NCBI GenBank assembly: GCA_001797335.1
Contig: MGPE01000010.1
Coordinates: 1-64,000, forward strand
Reading direction: 5' to 3'
Origin: Deltaproteobacteria bacterium GWA2_38_16
GTDB taxonomy: Bacteria; Bdellovibrionota; JACOXK01; 2-02-FULL-40-11
Length of the DNA stretch: 64,000 nucleotides
The notes beneath the pieces were generated by a model. That model saw only the letters and a program-made list of their open reading frames with translations, was not told the origin of the DNA and made no database searches. Of the stretch, positions 32,380 through 42,211 are shown in pieces (the stretch's first letter is position 1; each line of letters begins with the position of its first letter). The translations under genes were made by a program, and so were the position numbers.

Positions 32380-32751
32380 ATGAAAACATATTTATTGATT
32401 GGATGTGGGGGGTTTATTGGAACCATCGCCAGATATCTCTTGTCCGGCGTCCCTTATAAATACCTGGATACTTCTTTTCCCATAGGCATCCTTCTTGTTA
32501 ATTTTATAGGGGCACTCTTGATTGGTTACTTTATGGAGTTTTCTATTACCCGATCTTATATATCCGATACTGCGAGAATGTTTGTCGCCATTGGCATTTT
32601 TGGGGGATTTACAACATTTTCCACATTTTCTTATGAAACCATTGCCCTTTTTAGATCGGCTCAATATTTTTATGCATTTTTAAATATTTTTCTTACCAAT
32701 ATTTTATGTTTGGGGGGAACTTTTCTGGGGATGAAACTTGTTTCTCTATAA
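32380..32751 (+). CDS. crcB: Fluoride exporter CrcB/Fluc
   Basis: 123 residues, four membrane helices. Family motifs: G-G-F-I-G-T-I-A-R-Y (11-20), N-F-I-G-A-L-L-I-G (41-49), and G-I-F-G-G-F-T-T-F-S-T-F-S-Y-E with the fluoride-pore Phe residues. Forms a dual-topology dimeric fluoride channel. Followed by DUF190, a common partner. Confidence 0.95.
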   Translation: MKTYLLIGCGGFIGTIARYLLSGVPYKYLDTSFPIGILLVNFIGALLIGYFMEFSITRSYISDTARMFVAIGIFGGFTTFSTFSYETIALFRSAQYFYAFLNIFLTNILCLGGTFLGMKLVSL

Positions 32752-32790
32752 TATTCATAAATATTCACAGCTAAAGAAAGGGCTATAACC

Positions 32791-33123
32791 ATGCGAAAAA
32801 TCACGGGCGATCAATATTTGATGAGAATCTTTATCGGAGAAAGTGATCGATATGAGGGAAAACCTTTGTATCAATATCTTGTAGAATATTTTAAAAAAGA
32901 AAAAATGGCTGGGACAACTGTTTTAAGAGGGATTGCTGGTTTTGGAGCAAAATCTCATTTGCACACAGATAGCATTTTAAGACTTTCAAGCGACCTGCCC
33001 ATTGTGATTGAAGTAGTCGACACAAAAGACCATATTGACCACCTTCTGTCTCACATTGATCCCATCATTAAAGAAGGGCTTATCACTTTGGAAAAAGTAA
33101 CCGTCATCAAGTATCTGGCCTAA
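32791..33123 (+). CDS. DUF190 PII-like regulatory protein
   Basis: 110 residues; G-E-S-D-R-Y-E-G-K-P-L-Y, G-T-T-V-L-R-G-I-A-G-F-G, and I-E-V-V-D-T-K-D-H-I. A small PII-like trimer fold; the family usually accompanies crcB. Thirty-nine bases separate the two genes, so they share a transcript. Confidence 0.9.
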   Translation: MRKITGDQYLMRIFIGESDRYEGKPLYQYLVEYFKKEKMAGTTVLRGIAGFGAKSHLHTDSILRLSSDLPIVIEVVDTKDHIDHLLSHIDPIIKEGLITLEKVTVIKYLA

Positions 33124-33186
33124 CCAAAGTCAATAAAAAATTCTTTACTTCCTGACTAAAATCAGTAAATTGGATCTTTTGTCTTT

Positions 33187-34347
33187 ATGAGAAAAACTTT
33201 ACAAGAATTTAGTATAGATATTCTCTCTATTGTAAATCCCGAAGGGATTGAAGACACAAAACTATTGCCCAAGATTCCTCCTCAAGAACTCCTCAAAGCC
33301 TATCGTTGGATGCTTCTTACCCGAAGGCTCGAAGAACAAGCGCTCCGATATCAACGCCAAGGTCGTATTGGCACCTTTGCCCCAAGTATTGGCCAGGAAG
33401 CTGCTGCTATCGGCTCTGCTCTGTGTTTAACTTCAGAAGACTGGTTTTTACCTTCTTTTAGAGAAACAGGCATTGCCCTAACCCGTGGATTATCTATAAA
33501 AAATTATTTTTTATATATCATGGGTTTTGAAGATTCTAATAAAGAACTTAAAAATACCCATGATCTAGCCATTTCAATTCCCGTCGGAAGCCAATGTGTT
33601 CATGTTGCGGGAATTGGATGGGGATTAAAGTTAGATCAAAAAAAAGCAGCTGCCATGGTTTATTTTGGCGATGGAGCAACTTCTGAAGGTGATTTTCACG
33701 AAGGGCTAAATTTTTGTGGGGCCTTAAATCTTCCCTGTGTGTTTTTCTGTCAGAATAATCAGTGGGCTATTTCTACTCCTTTTAAAAATCAAACAGCTTC
33801 TCAAACCATTGCCCAAAAAGCTATTGCCTATGGAGTTAAAGGCATTCAGGTCGATGGAAACGATTTTTTCTCTGTCTATGTTGCTACCCAAGAAGCCTTA
33901 AACAAAGCTCGAAAGGGTGAGGGGCCAACCTTAATTGAAGCAGTCACCTTTAGACAAAGCCTACATACCACAGCCGATGATCCTTCGGTTTATCGAACCA
34001 AAAATTTAGAAGAGGAATGGAAAAAGAAAGATCCCATTCTTCGGTTTAAAAAGTTTTTAGAAAAAGAAAAACTGTGGGATTCTCAAAAAGAAGACGCCTT
34101 AGAACAAACCCTGAAAGAAGAAATTCGAAAAGGATATGAAGAAGCAGAAAATTTTAGAAATTCAAATCCTGATCCACTCACCTTTTTTGACACCGTCTAT
34201 GAAACCATGCCTCCCTATTTACAATGGCAAAAAGAATGTGCCCAAAAAAATATTGCGGGACGAAATGTAATTAAAGGTGCTTTGGAAAAACCCAGAGGGT
34301 CTGGAGGGGCTGCTGCCGTCGGTGAACTTGAGGAGGCGCAAGACTAA
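33187..34347 (+). CDS. pdhA: Pyruvate/2-oxoacid dehydrogenase E1 alpha
   Basis: 386 residues. Thiamine-diphosphate enzyme: R-R-L-E-E-Q near 45, G-Q-E-A-A, thiamine site G-D-G-A-T-S-E-G-D-F-H-E-G-L-N and N-N-Q-W-A-I-S, H-T-T-A-D-D-P near 263. Decarboxylates pyruvate (or a branched-chain oxoacid) and transfers the acyl group to E2. The last 17 residues are Gly/Ala-rich and unlike the family; they run into the upstream region of pdhB. E2 and E3 genes are not in the window. Confidence 0.9.
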   Translation: MRKTLQEFSIDILSIVNPEGIEDTKLLPKIPPQELLKAYRWMLLTRRLEEQALRYQRQGRIGTFAPSIGQEAAAIGSALCLTSEDWFLPSFRETGIALTRGLSIKNYFLYIMGFEDSNKELKNTHDLAISIPVGSQCVHVAGIGWGLKLDQKKAAAMVYFGDGATSEGDFHEGLNFCGALNLPCVFFCQNNQWAISTPFKNQTASQTIAQKAIAYGVKGIQVDGNDFFSVYVATQEALNKARKGEGPTLIEAVTFRQSLHTTADDPSVYRTKNLEEEWKKKDPILRFKKFLEKEKLWDSQKEDALEQTLKEEIRKGYEEAENFRNSNPDPLTFFDTVYETMPPYLQWQKECAQKNIAGRNVIKGALEKPRGSGGAAAVGELEEAQD

Positions 34348-34348
34348 A

Positions 34349-35338
34349 ATGGAAAAAACACAACGCCTTACCATGGTTGAAGCTATTCATCTGGGGCTTC
34401 AAGAAGAAATGAAAAGAGATAAAAACGTTCTCATTTTAGGACAAGATGTCGGCGTAAACGGAGGCGTTTTTCGTGTCACCAAAGGGCTACAAGAAGAATT
34501 TGGAAAAGATCGTGTGGTAGATACTCCTCTGTCAGAATCTGCTATTGTCGGTGCTAGTATTGGCTTAGCTCTTTATGGAAAACGTCCTGTATGTGAAATT
34601 CAGTTTAGTGGATTTATTTATTATGGCTATACACAACTTCAATCTCACGCGGCCAAAATACGATCGAGAACATTTGGAGCTCAACAAGTTCCCATGGTAC
34701 TCAGATCTCCCTACGGGGCTGGTATTAAAGCCTTAGAACATCATTCTGAATCTACCGAAATGATTTATACTCATATCCCAGGACTTGTTGTGGTTATTCC
34801 CTCAGGCCCCAGAAAAGCACGCGCTCTTATTAAATCTGCTATTCGATCAAATGACCCCGTTATTTTTTTAGAACCCAGTAGTATTTATCGCGCATTCCGA
34901 GAAGATATTCCCACTGAAGAAGAGCTCTATCCTATCGGAAAAGCAGAAATTGTACGAAGCGGTTCTCAAATCACGATTGTTTCCTATGGAGCCATGCTTT
35001 ATCAAACTAAAAAAGTCATTGAAAAAGGAGTTCGAGAAAAAGGATGGGATCCAGAAGTCATCGATCTTCTCACCATTTCTCCGATGGACACTGAAACGGT
35101 CATTGAAAGTGTTAAAAAAACAAAACGATGTGTCATTATCCATGAAGCTCATCGTACCGGCGGAGTAGCTGCAGAATTGATTGCTAGAATCAATGAATTT
35201 GCTTTTTTATCTCTTGAAGCTCCCGTTGAAAGAGTAACAGGATGGGACACGCCTGTTCCTTTTTACGCCAGAGAAAATGCATTTCTTCCAGATGCCATTA
35301 GCATCGAACGTGCAATTGAAAAAATTATCCAATTTTAA
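34349..35338 (+). CDS. pdhB: Pyruvate/2-oxoacid dehydrogenase E1 beta
   Basis: About 329 residues from the ATG at 34349, one base after the pdhA stop; AGGAGG lies at 34331-34336. An earlier in-frame ATG would overlap pdhA. Transketolase-like Pyr domain and C-terminal domain: G-Q-D-V-G-V-N-G-G-V-F-R, E-I-Q-F-S-G-F-I, R-S-P-Y-G-A-G, G-W-D-T-P-V-P. Pairs with PdhA as an alpha2-beta2 E1. Confidence 0.93.
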   Translation: MEKTQRLTMVEAIHLGLQEEMKRDKNVLILGQDVGVNGGVFRVTKGLQEEFGKDRVVDTPLSESAIVGASIGLALYGKRPVCEIQFSGFIYYGYTQLQSHAAKIRSRTFGAQQVPMVLRSPYGAGIKALEHHSESTEMIYTHIPGLVVVIPSGPRKARALIKSAIRSNDPVIFLEPSSIYRAFREDIPTEEELYPIGKAEIVRSGSQITIVSYGAMLYQTKKVIEKGVREKGWDPEVIDLLTISPMDTETVIESVKKTKRCVIIHEAHRTGGVAAELIARINEFAFLSLEAPVERVTGWDTPVPFYARENAFLPDAISIERAIEKIIQF

Positions 35339-35374
35339 TTGCTATATCAAATTTTTTGTGCAAGTATTTTTTTG

Positions 35375-36340
35375 ATGACCATCAAAGATTACATTAAACA
35401 TCATTTTCGTCATTTCAATGCTGCGGTTGTTATCGACGCAGCAGAAGCCTACTGCGATTATCTCACGAAAGGTAATAAAATGATGATTACCTTAGCTGGC
35501 GCCATGAGTACGGCAGAATTGGGATTGTCACTAGCAGAAATGATTCGCCAAGAAAAAGTACATGCTATTTGTTGCACCGGTGCAAATTTAGAAGAAGATG
35601 TTTTTAATTTAGTCGCCCATGAACATTATAAACGAGTTTCACAGTATCGAAATCTTACTGCCAAAGAAGAAGTGGATCTTTATAAACAAGGCATGAATCG
35701 TGTTACCGATACCTGCATTCCTGAAGAAGAGGCTATGCGGCGTATTGAAAAACAAGTGCTAAAACTTTGGCAAAAAGCAGATCAAGAAAAAAAGCGTTAC
35801 TTTCCCTATGAATTCCTGTACCAGCTCATTAAAAATGGCGCCATTAAAGATCACTATCAAATTGATCCCAAAAATTCGTGGATGATTGCTGCCTGTGAAA
35901 AAAATCTTCCTATTTTTACTCCAGGCTGGGAGGATTCAACGCTTGGAAATATTTTTGTTTCCAACGTTATTAAAAAAAATATTTCAAATTACCAAGTTGT
36001 AAAATCCGGCCTTGAACAAATGGCCTCTCTTATTGAATGGTATCAGGAAAATTCTCAAAAAAGTTCTATTGGTTTTTTTCAAATTGGAGGAGGAATTGCA
36101 GGAGACTTCCCGATTTGTGTGGTTCCTCTAATTACCCAAGATTTAAAACAAAATTGTAAGCTCTGGGGTTATTTTTGCCAAATTTCTGATAGTACTACTT
36201 CCTATGGTTCTTATAGTGGTGCTGTCCCCAACGAAAAAATTACGTGGGGAAAACTAGATGGAAAAACACCCCGTTTTATCATTGAATCCGACGCAACCAT
36301 TGTTGCTCCCCTCATGTTTGCTTATATTCTAGGTCAATAA
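35375..36340 (+). CDS. Deoxyhypusine synthase-family protein
   Basis: About 321 residues from the ATG at 35375; the preceding TTG would add a hydrophobic leader of 12 residues with no ribosome-binding site. Phrases A-G-A-M-S-T-A-E-L-G and C-C-T-G-A-N-L-E-E-D-V-F-N match the family's NAD- and spermidine-binding core, and G-W-E-D-S-T-L-G-N and Q-I-G-G-G-I-A-G-D-F-P follow. Bacterial members make homospermidine or similar polyamines rather than modifying eIF5A. It follows pdhB by only 36 bases. Confidence 0.85.
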   Translation: MTIKDYIKHHFRHFNAAVVIDAAEAYCDYLTKGNKMMITLAGAMSTAELGLSLAEMIRQEKVHAICCTGANLEEDVFNLVAHEHYKRVSQYRNLTAKEEVDLYKQGMNRVTDTCIPEEEAMRRIEKQVLKLWQKADQEKKRYFPYEFLYQLIKNGAIKDHYQIDPKNSWMIAACEKNLPIFTPGWEDSTLGNIFVSNVIKKNISNYQVVKSGLEQMASLIEWYQENSQKSSIGFFQIGGGIAGDFPICVVPLITQDLKQNCKLWGYFCQISDSTTSYGSYSGAVPNEKITWGKLDGKTPRFIIESDATIVAPLMFAYILGQ

Positions 36341-36395
36341 GTTGATTTAGTTTTTTATATTTGATATAGATACTTATCAATAATAAGGAGGCCCT

Positions 36396-36953
36396 ATGAA
36401 AAAAAGAATCATTATCTTAGGCTTTGTTTTAGTAAGTATAGTTTCTCTTCCATCTTACGCATCTAACATGCTTTTAAACCTTTTTCTTTCCCAAGGTGTT
36501 TTTGATGTTATCAATTGGAAAGTAGGTGATTACGCAAACTACAATCTTAATCTTGGTTTCTTAGGCAAAGGGACTGTTGAAAAAGCAGCAACCAAAGAAG
36601 AAGACGCAGGAATTTGGCTTACAACAGATGCCAAAACTCCGATGGGCAACCAAAAAATAGAAGCGCTGGTCTCTAAAGCCAATGGGAAAATTTTAAAACT
36701 GATTGTGGATGGCCAAGAACAAAAATATGAAGAACATGAGTTTGAAATTATTTCAAAAGATGCTTCAGAAGTTACTGTTCCGGCAGGAACATTTAAAGCT
36801 ATTCATATTAAAATAAAAGATAAAACAGATGATGCCGATATTGAAGCCTGGATTAATCCTAGAGATATCGTTCTAGAAGGCATGGCCAAAAACATTGTTA
36901 AAAAGAGTTTCTTAACCGTTACTTTAGAGCTTACTTCTTTTGGTCATAAGTAA
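36396..36953 (+). CDS. Periplasmic protein of unknown function
   Basis: 185 residues with signal peptide (A-Y-A-S near 22) and an AAGGAGG ribosome-binding site. Predicted all-beta; W-K-V-G-D-Y-A-N-Y near 45, V-P-A-G-T-F-K-A-I-H near 125 and I-E-A-W-I-N-P near 147 are reminiscent of DUF3108-type or lipoprotein-like beta domains. No family recognised with confidence. Its last 30 bases overlap the convergent suhB gene. Confidence 0.7.
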   Translation: MKKRIIILGFVLVSIVSLPSYASNMLLNLFLSQGVFDVINWKVGDYANYNLNLGFLGKGTVEKAATKEEDAGIWLTTDAKTPMGNQKIEALVSKANGKILKLIVDGQEQKYEEHEFEIISKDASEVTVPAGTFKAIHIKIKDKTDDADIEAWINPRDIVLEGMAKNIVKKSFLTVTLELTSFGHK

Positions 36954-37721
36954 ATCAACGATTTTTTCGTGAAGGATCCCATTAGAAGCTAAAATTTCGT
37001 GATCATACGCCGTAGCGGGGCTCCCATCGTAACGACTCACTTTTCCCCCTGCTTCTTGAACCAAAAGTAGCCCTGCAGCTACATCCCACGGGCTTAAATG
37101 TTTTTCCCAAAAACCATCAAAATGTCCTTGGGCTACCTGATAAAAATCCCACACGGCAGACCCACTTCTTCGAATACCTCTGGTTTTTTGTAGAAAGGGT
37201 TCCAATCGCAGAAGTTCTTCTTGAACCATCATGCCACTTTGATATGAAAAACCCGTAATAAATAAGGCATCTTCTATTTTTGAACAGGGAGACACAGATA
37301 TACGTTTTTTATTGCAAAATGCCCCCTTTCCTTTTTCAGCTGTAAAAATATCTTGAGTTAAAGGATTTAAAATCACTGAAAGGACGATCTCGCCTTCTCT
37401 TTCCACTCCAATGGACACACAAAAAAGGGGAAGTTGATGAACAAAATTTGTTGTCCCATCTAAAGGATCAATAATCCATTTATAGGAGGCACTCTTCTTT
37501 TCATAAATCCCGCTTTCTTCTGCTAAAATGGCATGGTGAGGAAAAGAAGTTTTAACCATTGAAATAATCTTTTTCTCTGCTTTTTTATCCGCCTCTGTAA
37601 CAATCCCAGCTCCTATTTTTTGCTCTACATGTTTAATTTTCCCAAAATGAGATCTTAAAATTTCCCCAGCTTCTTTAGCAGCGCAAATGGCAACTTTTTT
37701 AATTTTTTCTAATTCAGACAT
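36924..37721 (-). CDS. suhB: Inositol-1-monophosphatase family protein
   Basis: About 265 residues from the ATG at 37721; an in-frame ATG seven codons earlier lacks support. Metal-binding motifs are complete: I-L-A-E-E-S-G, D-P-L-D-G-T-T-N-F, and W-D-V-A-A-G-L-L-L-V-Q-E-A-G-G. Dephosphorylates inositol-1-phosphate or related sugar phosphates. SuhB also has an antitermination role in Enterobacteria, which cannot be inferred here. Confidence 0.93.
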   Translation of the reverse strand: MSELEKIKKVAICAAKEAGEILRSHFGKIKHVEQKIGAGIVTEADKKAEKKIISMVKTSFPHHAILAEESGIYEKKSASYKWIIDPLDGTTNFVHQLPLFCVSIGVEREGEIVLSVILNPLTQDIFTAEKGKGAFCNKKRISVSPCSKIEDALFITGFSYQSGMMVQEELLRLEPFLQKTRGIRRSGSAVWDFYQVAQGHFDGFWEKHLSPWDVAAGLLLVQEAGGKVSRYDGSPATAYDHEILASNGILHEKIVDLLMTKRSKL

Positions 37722-37808
37722 GATATAATAATGTCTTATCACATTAAACTAACAGATTCAATTTGACACCGACTCAAAAACTAGCGCATAATCAAGGTGT
37801 CAACGCCC

Positions 37809-40139
37809 ATGATAAACTTAGAGCCCAAAAAGAAGCGTAGAGAAATTTGGGGTGTTATCTTTTTATGCTTCTTCGCATTTGTTTTTGTTAGCCTTATTTC
37901 TTACCATCCACTAGATCCCTCTTTAAATAGTGTCTCTTCTACTAAAGAAATTCAAAATTTAAGCGGAATGACTGGGGCTTATGTTGCAGACATCTTATTT
38001 CAAACATTTGGAGTCAGTGCTTTTATTATCCTTTTTCCTATTCTTCTGATCATGAGTGGATGCTTTTTCCCGGGCTGGATTGGTCGCAAATTTGTAAAGC
38101 TTTTTGGCTTTGCCCTACTGATGTTTTTTCTTTCTGGGTTTTCTGCTTTAAGTCTTAAAACCATTGTTATTCATGACCAAAAACTTTTGGCGGGCGGCAT
38201 GGTGGGGCATCTTTTTTCTTCCTTTTTTCTTCCTTATTTTAATTTAACGGGATCTTACATTTTAATCTTAGGAGGACTTTTAATTACTCTTATTTTATCC
38301 TTAAATCTTTCGGTGGCCACTCTTCTTAAAGTTTTTGGAGTGACAGGCTTAAAGATTTTATCCATTTTTTCTCTTTTTAGAGGAATATCCATCCCCACAT
38401 TTAAAAAGAAATCCCCCCCCATCCCTTCTTTTAAAGAGCCTCAGAGAAAACCCATCTCCCAAGAGCCTATTTTAATTGATGATTTTGAAGAAGATCCCAT
38501 TATTGAAAAAGTTCCTCCTCCACCTCCCACTATTAAAGGAGGACCTATTGAGTTTATAGATGATACCCCTACAACTTCGGATCGACCTCCGCTCATCATA
38601 GAAAAAACGGAAAAAAAAAAAGACACTTCTTCCCCCAAATTTTTAGGGGATTTTCTAAAACCGAAAGGAAATTTTAAGCTTCCTGAGATTTCCCTTCTTT
38701 CTGATCCTCCCAAAGAAAATATTCAAATTGATAAAGAATCTCTCATTAAAAATTCAAGAATCTTAGAACAAAAATTAAGAGATTTTAACATTGAAGGTCG
38801 GGTTGTGGAAGTAAGACCAGGGCCCATTATTACTGTCTATGAATTTGAACCTGCCCCAGGAATTAAGGTTAGTAAAATTGTAAATCTTGCTGATGATCTT
38901 TCTTTGGCCTTAAGTGCCCTATCAGTAAGAATTGTAGCTCCTATCCCTGGGAAATCCGTTGTGGGGATTGAACTTCCTAATGACCAACGACAAATTGTTT
39001 TTCTAAAAGAAATCCTCATGAACAATGAATTTAAAAATTTAAAATATCGCTTGCCACTGGCTCTTGGGAAAACCATTTCTGGAGATCCCATGATTGCTGA
39101 TCTTGCCAGAATGCCCCACCTTTTAGTGGCTGGAGCTACAGGATCTGGAAAATCTGTTTTTATTAATTCGATCATATGTAGTTTTCTTTTCCGCTATACC
39201 CCTGAACAGCTCCGATTTTTAATGATTGATCCCAAAATGTTAGAACTTTCAATGTATGATCATATTCCACATCTTTTACTCCCTGTTGTAACAGATCCTA
39301 AAAAAGCAGCATTGGCTTTAAAATGGGCTGTAGAAGAAATGGACCGACGGTATATGATCATGACCAAACTTGCCGTTCGAAATATTGATAGCTATAATAA
39401 AAAACTAGAAGACACGCCTAAAAAAGAATTAGAAGAGCTTTTAAAATTAGACCTCGAGGCCGAAGAAGGAACCAAAACGCCTTCTATCCCTGATCGACTT
39501 CCATATATCATTATCATTATTGATGAACTGGCTGATTTAATGATGGTGGCTTCAAAAGATGTTGAGCTTTCTATTGCAAGGCTTGCCCAAATGGCTCGGG
39601 CGTCTGGGATTCATCTTTTGGTTGCCACCCAAAGACCCTCGGTAGATGTGCTCACAGGTCTTATTAAAGCCAATTTCCCTGCTCGAATTTCTTTCCAAGT
39701 TTCTTCAAAAGTAGATTCCAGGACTATTTTGGATGCTTCGGGAGCAGAAAAACTCTTAGGGAGTGGAGACATGCTCTTTTTGCCTCCTGGTACAGCTAAA
39801 GTCATGAGAATTCATGGCGCTTATGTTGGAGATCCGGAAATTAAAAAACTCGTGCACTGCTTAAAAGAACAAGGAAGTCCTAATTACCAAGAAGATATTC
39901 TAGATAAAAAATTTGACGAAGCAGACTTTGAGCTGGATGAAGAAGATAATGCTCTTTATGAAGAAGCCGTAGAGCTGGTTTCTAAATGTCGCTATGCTTC
40001 TATTTCTATGATTCAACGACGACTACGCATTGGATATAATCGAGCTGCTCGGATGATTGAACAAATGGAAGCAGAAGGTATTGTAGGTCCTGCAGATGGT
40101 GCCAAACCCAGAGAAGTTCTCACGAAAGACACCAATTAG
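37809..40139 (+). CDS. ftsK: DNA translocase FtsK/SpoIIIE
   Basis: About 776 residues. Four or five N-terminal membrane helices (about 20-190), Pro-rich linker (200-290), then the motor: Walker A A-G-A-T-G-S-G-K-S (about 440), Walker B I-I-I-I-D-E-L-A-D-L, V-A-T-Q-R-P-S-V-D-V. The C-terminal gamma domain (S-I-S-M-I-Q-R-R-L-R-I-G-Y-N-R-A-A) would bind KOPS/FRS sites. The ATG at 37809 is preferred over the GTG at 37797, which coincides with the AAGG site. Coordinates chromosome segregation with division. Confidence 0.95.
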   Translation: MINLEPKKKRREIWGVIFLCFFAFVFVSLISYHPLDPSLNSVSSTKEIQNLSGMTGAYVADILFQTFGVSAFIILFPILLIMSGCFFPGWIGRKFVKLFGFALLMFFLSGFSALSLKTIVIHDQKLLAGGMVGHLFSSFFLPYFNLTGSYILILGGLLITLILSLNLSVATLLKVFGVTGLKILSIFSLFRGISIPTFKKKSPPIPSFKEPQRKPISQEPILIDDFEEDPIIEKVPPPPPTIKGGPIEFIDDTPTTSDRPPLIIEKTEKKKDTSSPKFLGDFLKPKGNFKLPEISLLSDPPKENIQIDKESLIKNSRILEQKLRDFNIEGRVVEVRPGPIITVYEFEPAPGIKVSKIVNLADDLSLALSALSVRIVAPIPGKSVVGIELPNDQRQIVFLKEILMNNEFKNLKYRLPLALGKTISGDPMIADLARMPHLLVAGATGSGKSVFINSIICSFLFRYTPEQLRFLMIDPKMLELSMYDHIPHLLLPVVTDPKKAALALKWAVEEMDRRYMIMTKLAVRNIDSYNKKLEDTPKKELEELLKLDLEAEEGTKTPSIPDRLPYIIIIIDELADLMMVASKDVELSIARLAQMARASGIHLLVATQRPSVDVLTGLIKANFPARISFQVSSKVDSRTILDASGAEKLLGSGDMLFLPPGTAKVMRIHGAYVGDPEIKKLVHCLKEQGSPNYQEDILDKKFDEADFELDEEDNALYEEAVELVSKCRYASISMIQRRLRIGYNRAARMIEQMEAEGIVGPADGAKPREVLTKDTN

Positions 40140-40185
40140 CCTCATTCTTGTTTTACCCAAAACACTATGATATAGAATCCCCACT

Positions 40186-40677
40186 ATGCCGTCATTTGAT
40201 ATTGTTTGTAAGATAGATAAACAAGAGATGGATAACGCCTTAAACCAAGCTCGAAAAGAGATTGTCCAACGCTACGACCTAAAAGACACCCAATCTGAAA
40301 TTAATCTCATAGAACAAAAAGAAATTGTATTAATCGCTCCCAATGAATTTGTTTTAAAACAGGTTCTAGATGTTCTTCAGTCCAAGCTTGTAAAAAGAGG
40401 AATCTCTTTAAAAGCTTTTGAGTATGGGAACCCCGAACCCACACTGATGAGCAAAATGAAACAAACGTTAAAAATTCAAGAGGGAATAGCTATCGAAAAA
40501 GCTAAAGCCATTGTAAAAACGATTAAAGACACAAAATTTAAAGTTCAATGCCAAATTCAAGGAGATCAATTGCGAGTTAGTGGAAAACAAATTGATGATC
40601 TCCAATCGATTATTCAACTCCTCCGCACAAACGACCATGGCATTCACATGGATTTCGTCAATATGAAGCGTGACTAA
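40186..40677 (+). CDS. yajQ: YajQ family cyclic-di-GMP-binding protein
   Basis: 163 residues. Typical start P-S-F-D-I-V-C-K-I-D, E-I-V-Q-R-Y-D-L-K-D-T, and end D-L-Q-S-I-I-Q-L-L-R; two ferredoxin-like domains. Family members bind nucleotides or cyclic-di-GMP in some species. It is separated from rimO by only two bases and was probably co-transcribed with it. Confidence 0.93.
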   Translation: MPSFDIVCKIDKQEMDNALNQARKEIVQRYDLKDTQSEINLIEQKEIVLIAPNEFVLKQVLDVLQSKLVKRGISLKAFEYGNPEPTLMSKMKQTLKIQEGIAIEKAKAIVKTIKDTKFKVQCQIQGDQLRVSGKQIDDLQSIIQLLRTNDHGIHMDFVNMKRD

Positions 40678-40679
40678 AA

Positions 40680-41999
40680 ATGAAGTTTCACTTTATAACA
40701 TTGGGCTGCCCCAAGAACCGGGTTGATTCAGAGGTCATGTTTGGATCTCTCCTCCAACATCAATACGAATATACCCAAAACCCCAAAGAAGCAGAGCTGA
40801 TTATTGTCAATAGCTGCTCTTTTATTGAAGATGCTAAAAAAGAATCGGTTGATACTATTCTTAATATTTCAGAGCTAAAAAAAGAGGGTACTTTAAAAAA
40901 ACTCGTTGTCGCAGGATGTCTTGCCCAACGCTATCAAGGAAAAGTCGAAGAGCTCTTTCCAGAAGTTGATCATTTTATTGGGACCGGTGAATATTATAAA
41001 ATTGCAAGTATCGTAGAATCAGAAGCCAGGGGCAATTATTCCATTCCTTCCTATATTCATTCTTATGAAGCCCCCAGAATAAATTCCATGCCTTTTTATA
41101 CAGCTTATTTAAAATTAACCGAAGGGTGTGATCGAAAATGTGCCTTTTGTATTATTCCTAAAATCCGCGGGAAACAAAAAAGCCAATCCATAGAAAATTT
41201 AGTCATCGAAACTCAAGCCCTGGCCAATCAAGGAGCTACAGAACTAAATCTTATTGGACAAGATCTAACCTCTTATGGAACTGATCTTAGAGATCAAAAA
41301 ACAAATTTAGAAAATCTTTTAAAAGAGCTTGTAAAAATTAAAAACATAAAATGGATTCGACTTTTATACTGCTATCCTGACCGTATTTCTGATGAATTCA
41401 TTAATCTCATGAAGAACGAAGAAAAAATTTGTAAGTATATCGATATGCCGCTTCAACACATTGATGATGAAATTTTAAAAAGTATGCGACGGGGCGTCAA
41501 TAGCACTAAAATTAAAACGTTGATTGAATGTTTGAGAAAAAAGATTCCTAATCTCACTCTTAGAACCTCTTTTATCACAGGCTATCCCGAAGAAACAGAA
41601 GAACAATTTAAAACCCTTTATGCTTTTATAAAAGAAATGGAATTTGATCGCGTAGGTGTTTTTACTTTTTCACAAGAAGAAGATACCCATGCAGCTACTC
41701 TTTCTAACCAATTACCTCAAAAGCTTAAACTTCAGCGAAAAGAAAAACTCATGATGCTTCAAAGCGAAATTTCTTTAAAAAAACATCAAAAACTCATCGG
41801 CCAAAAAACTCAAGTTCTGATTGAAAACTGGGATGAAAAAAAGAAATACTATAAAGGCAGAAATGAGAGCCAAGCCCCTGAAATTGATGGAAATATCTTT
41901 ATTCAGTCCCCTCAAAAACTCGATATTGGACAATACTATCCCGCTATCATCCACAAGGCCTACTCTTACGATCTTATGGCAACCATTAAAAAATCATGA
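40680..41999 (+). CDS. rimO: Ribosomal protein S12 methylthiotransferase
   Basis: 439 residues. N-terminal UPF0004 domain (T-L-G-C-P-K-N-R-V-D-S-E-V-M), radical-SAM motif C-D-R-K-C-A-F-C (about 155-162), S-I-E-N-L-V-I-E, D-M-P-L-Q-H-I-D-D and C-terminal TRAM domain. The P-K-N-R-V-D-S-E pattern is that of RimO rather than MiaB. It adds a methylthio group to Asp of S12 and uses two Fe-S clusters. Confidence 0.95.
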   Translation: MKFHFITLGCPKNRVDSEVMFGSLLQHQYEYTQNPKEAELIIVNSCSFIEDAKKESVDTILNISELKKEGTLKKLVVAGCLAQRYQGKVEELFPEVDHFIGTGEYYKIASIVESEARGNYSIPSYIHSYEAPRINSMPFYTAYLKLTEGCDRKCAFCIIPKIRGKQKSQSIENLVIETQALANQGATELNLIGQDLTSYGTDLRDQKTNLENLLKELVKIKNIKWIRLLYCYPDRISDEFINLMKNEEKICKYIDMPLQHIDDEILKSMRRGVNSTKIKTLIECLRKKIPNLTLRTSFITGYPEETEEQFKTLYAFIKEMEFDRVGVFTFSQEEDTHAATLSNQLPQKLKLQRKEKLMMLQSEISLKKHQKLIGQKTQVLIENWDEKKKYYKGRNESQAPEIDGNIFIQSPQKLDIGQYYPAIIHKAYSYDLMATIKKS

Positions 42000-42065
42000 A
42001 TTGTTGTTAAAGTTTTAGGCGGATAGATTGACTTAGTCAGTCAAAAAATAAGACAAAATAATTTT

Positions 42066-42140
42066 TTAGCTTCGTTTTAACCCTAGGTAAATATTAATGA
42101 TTCCTACCATAATAGCTAAAACAGGGATAATTATTCTCAC
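42066..42140 (-). CDS. 24-residue single-helix membrane protein
   Basis: A short leftward frame from a GTG with AAAGGA eight bases ahead: it encodes a basic N-terminus, about 15 hydrophobic residues (I-I-I-P-V-L-A-I-M-V-G-I-I-N-I-Y) and an L-K-R-S end. Good ribosome-binding site, positive-inside ends and a helix of membrane length support a real small protein, but it is too short to be sure by composition. Confidence 0.4.
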   Translation of the reverse strand: MRIIIPVLAIMVGIINIYLGLKRS

Positions 42141-42211
42141 TTTTTATATCCTTTAAAAATGTTCTAAATAATTGAAATTGCAAGGAATGTGCCACTTAAA
42201 GGAGCAAAGTA

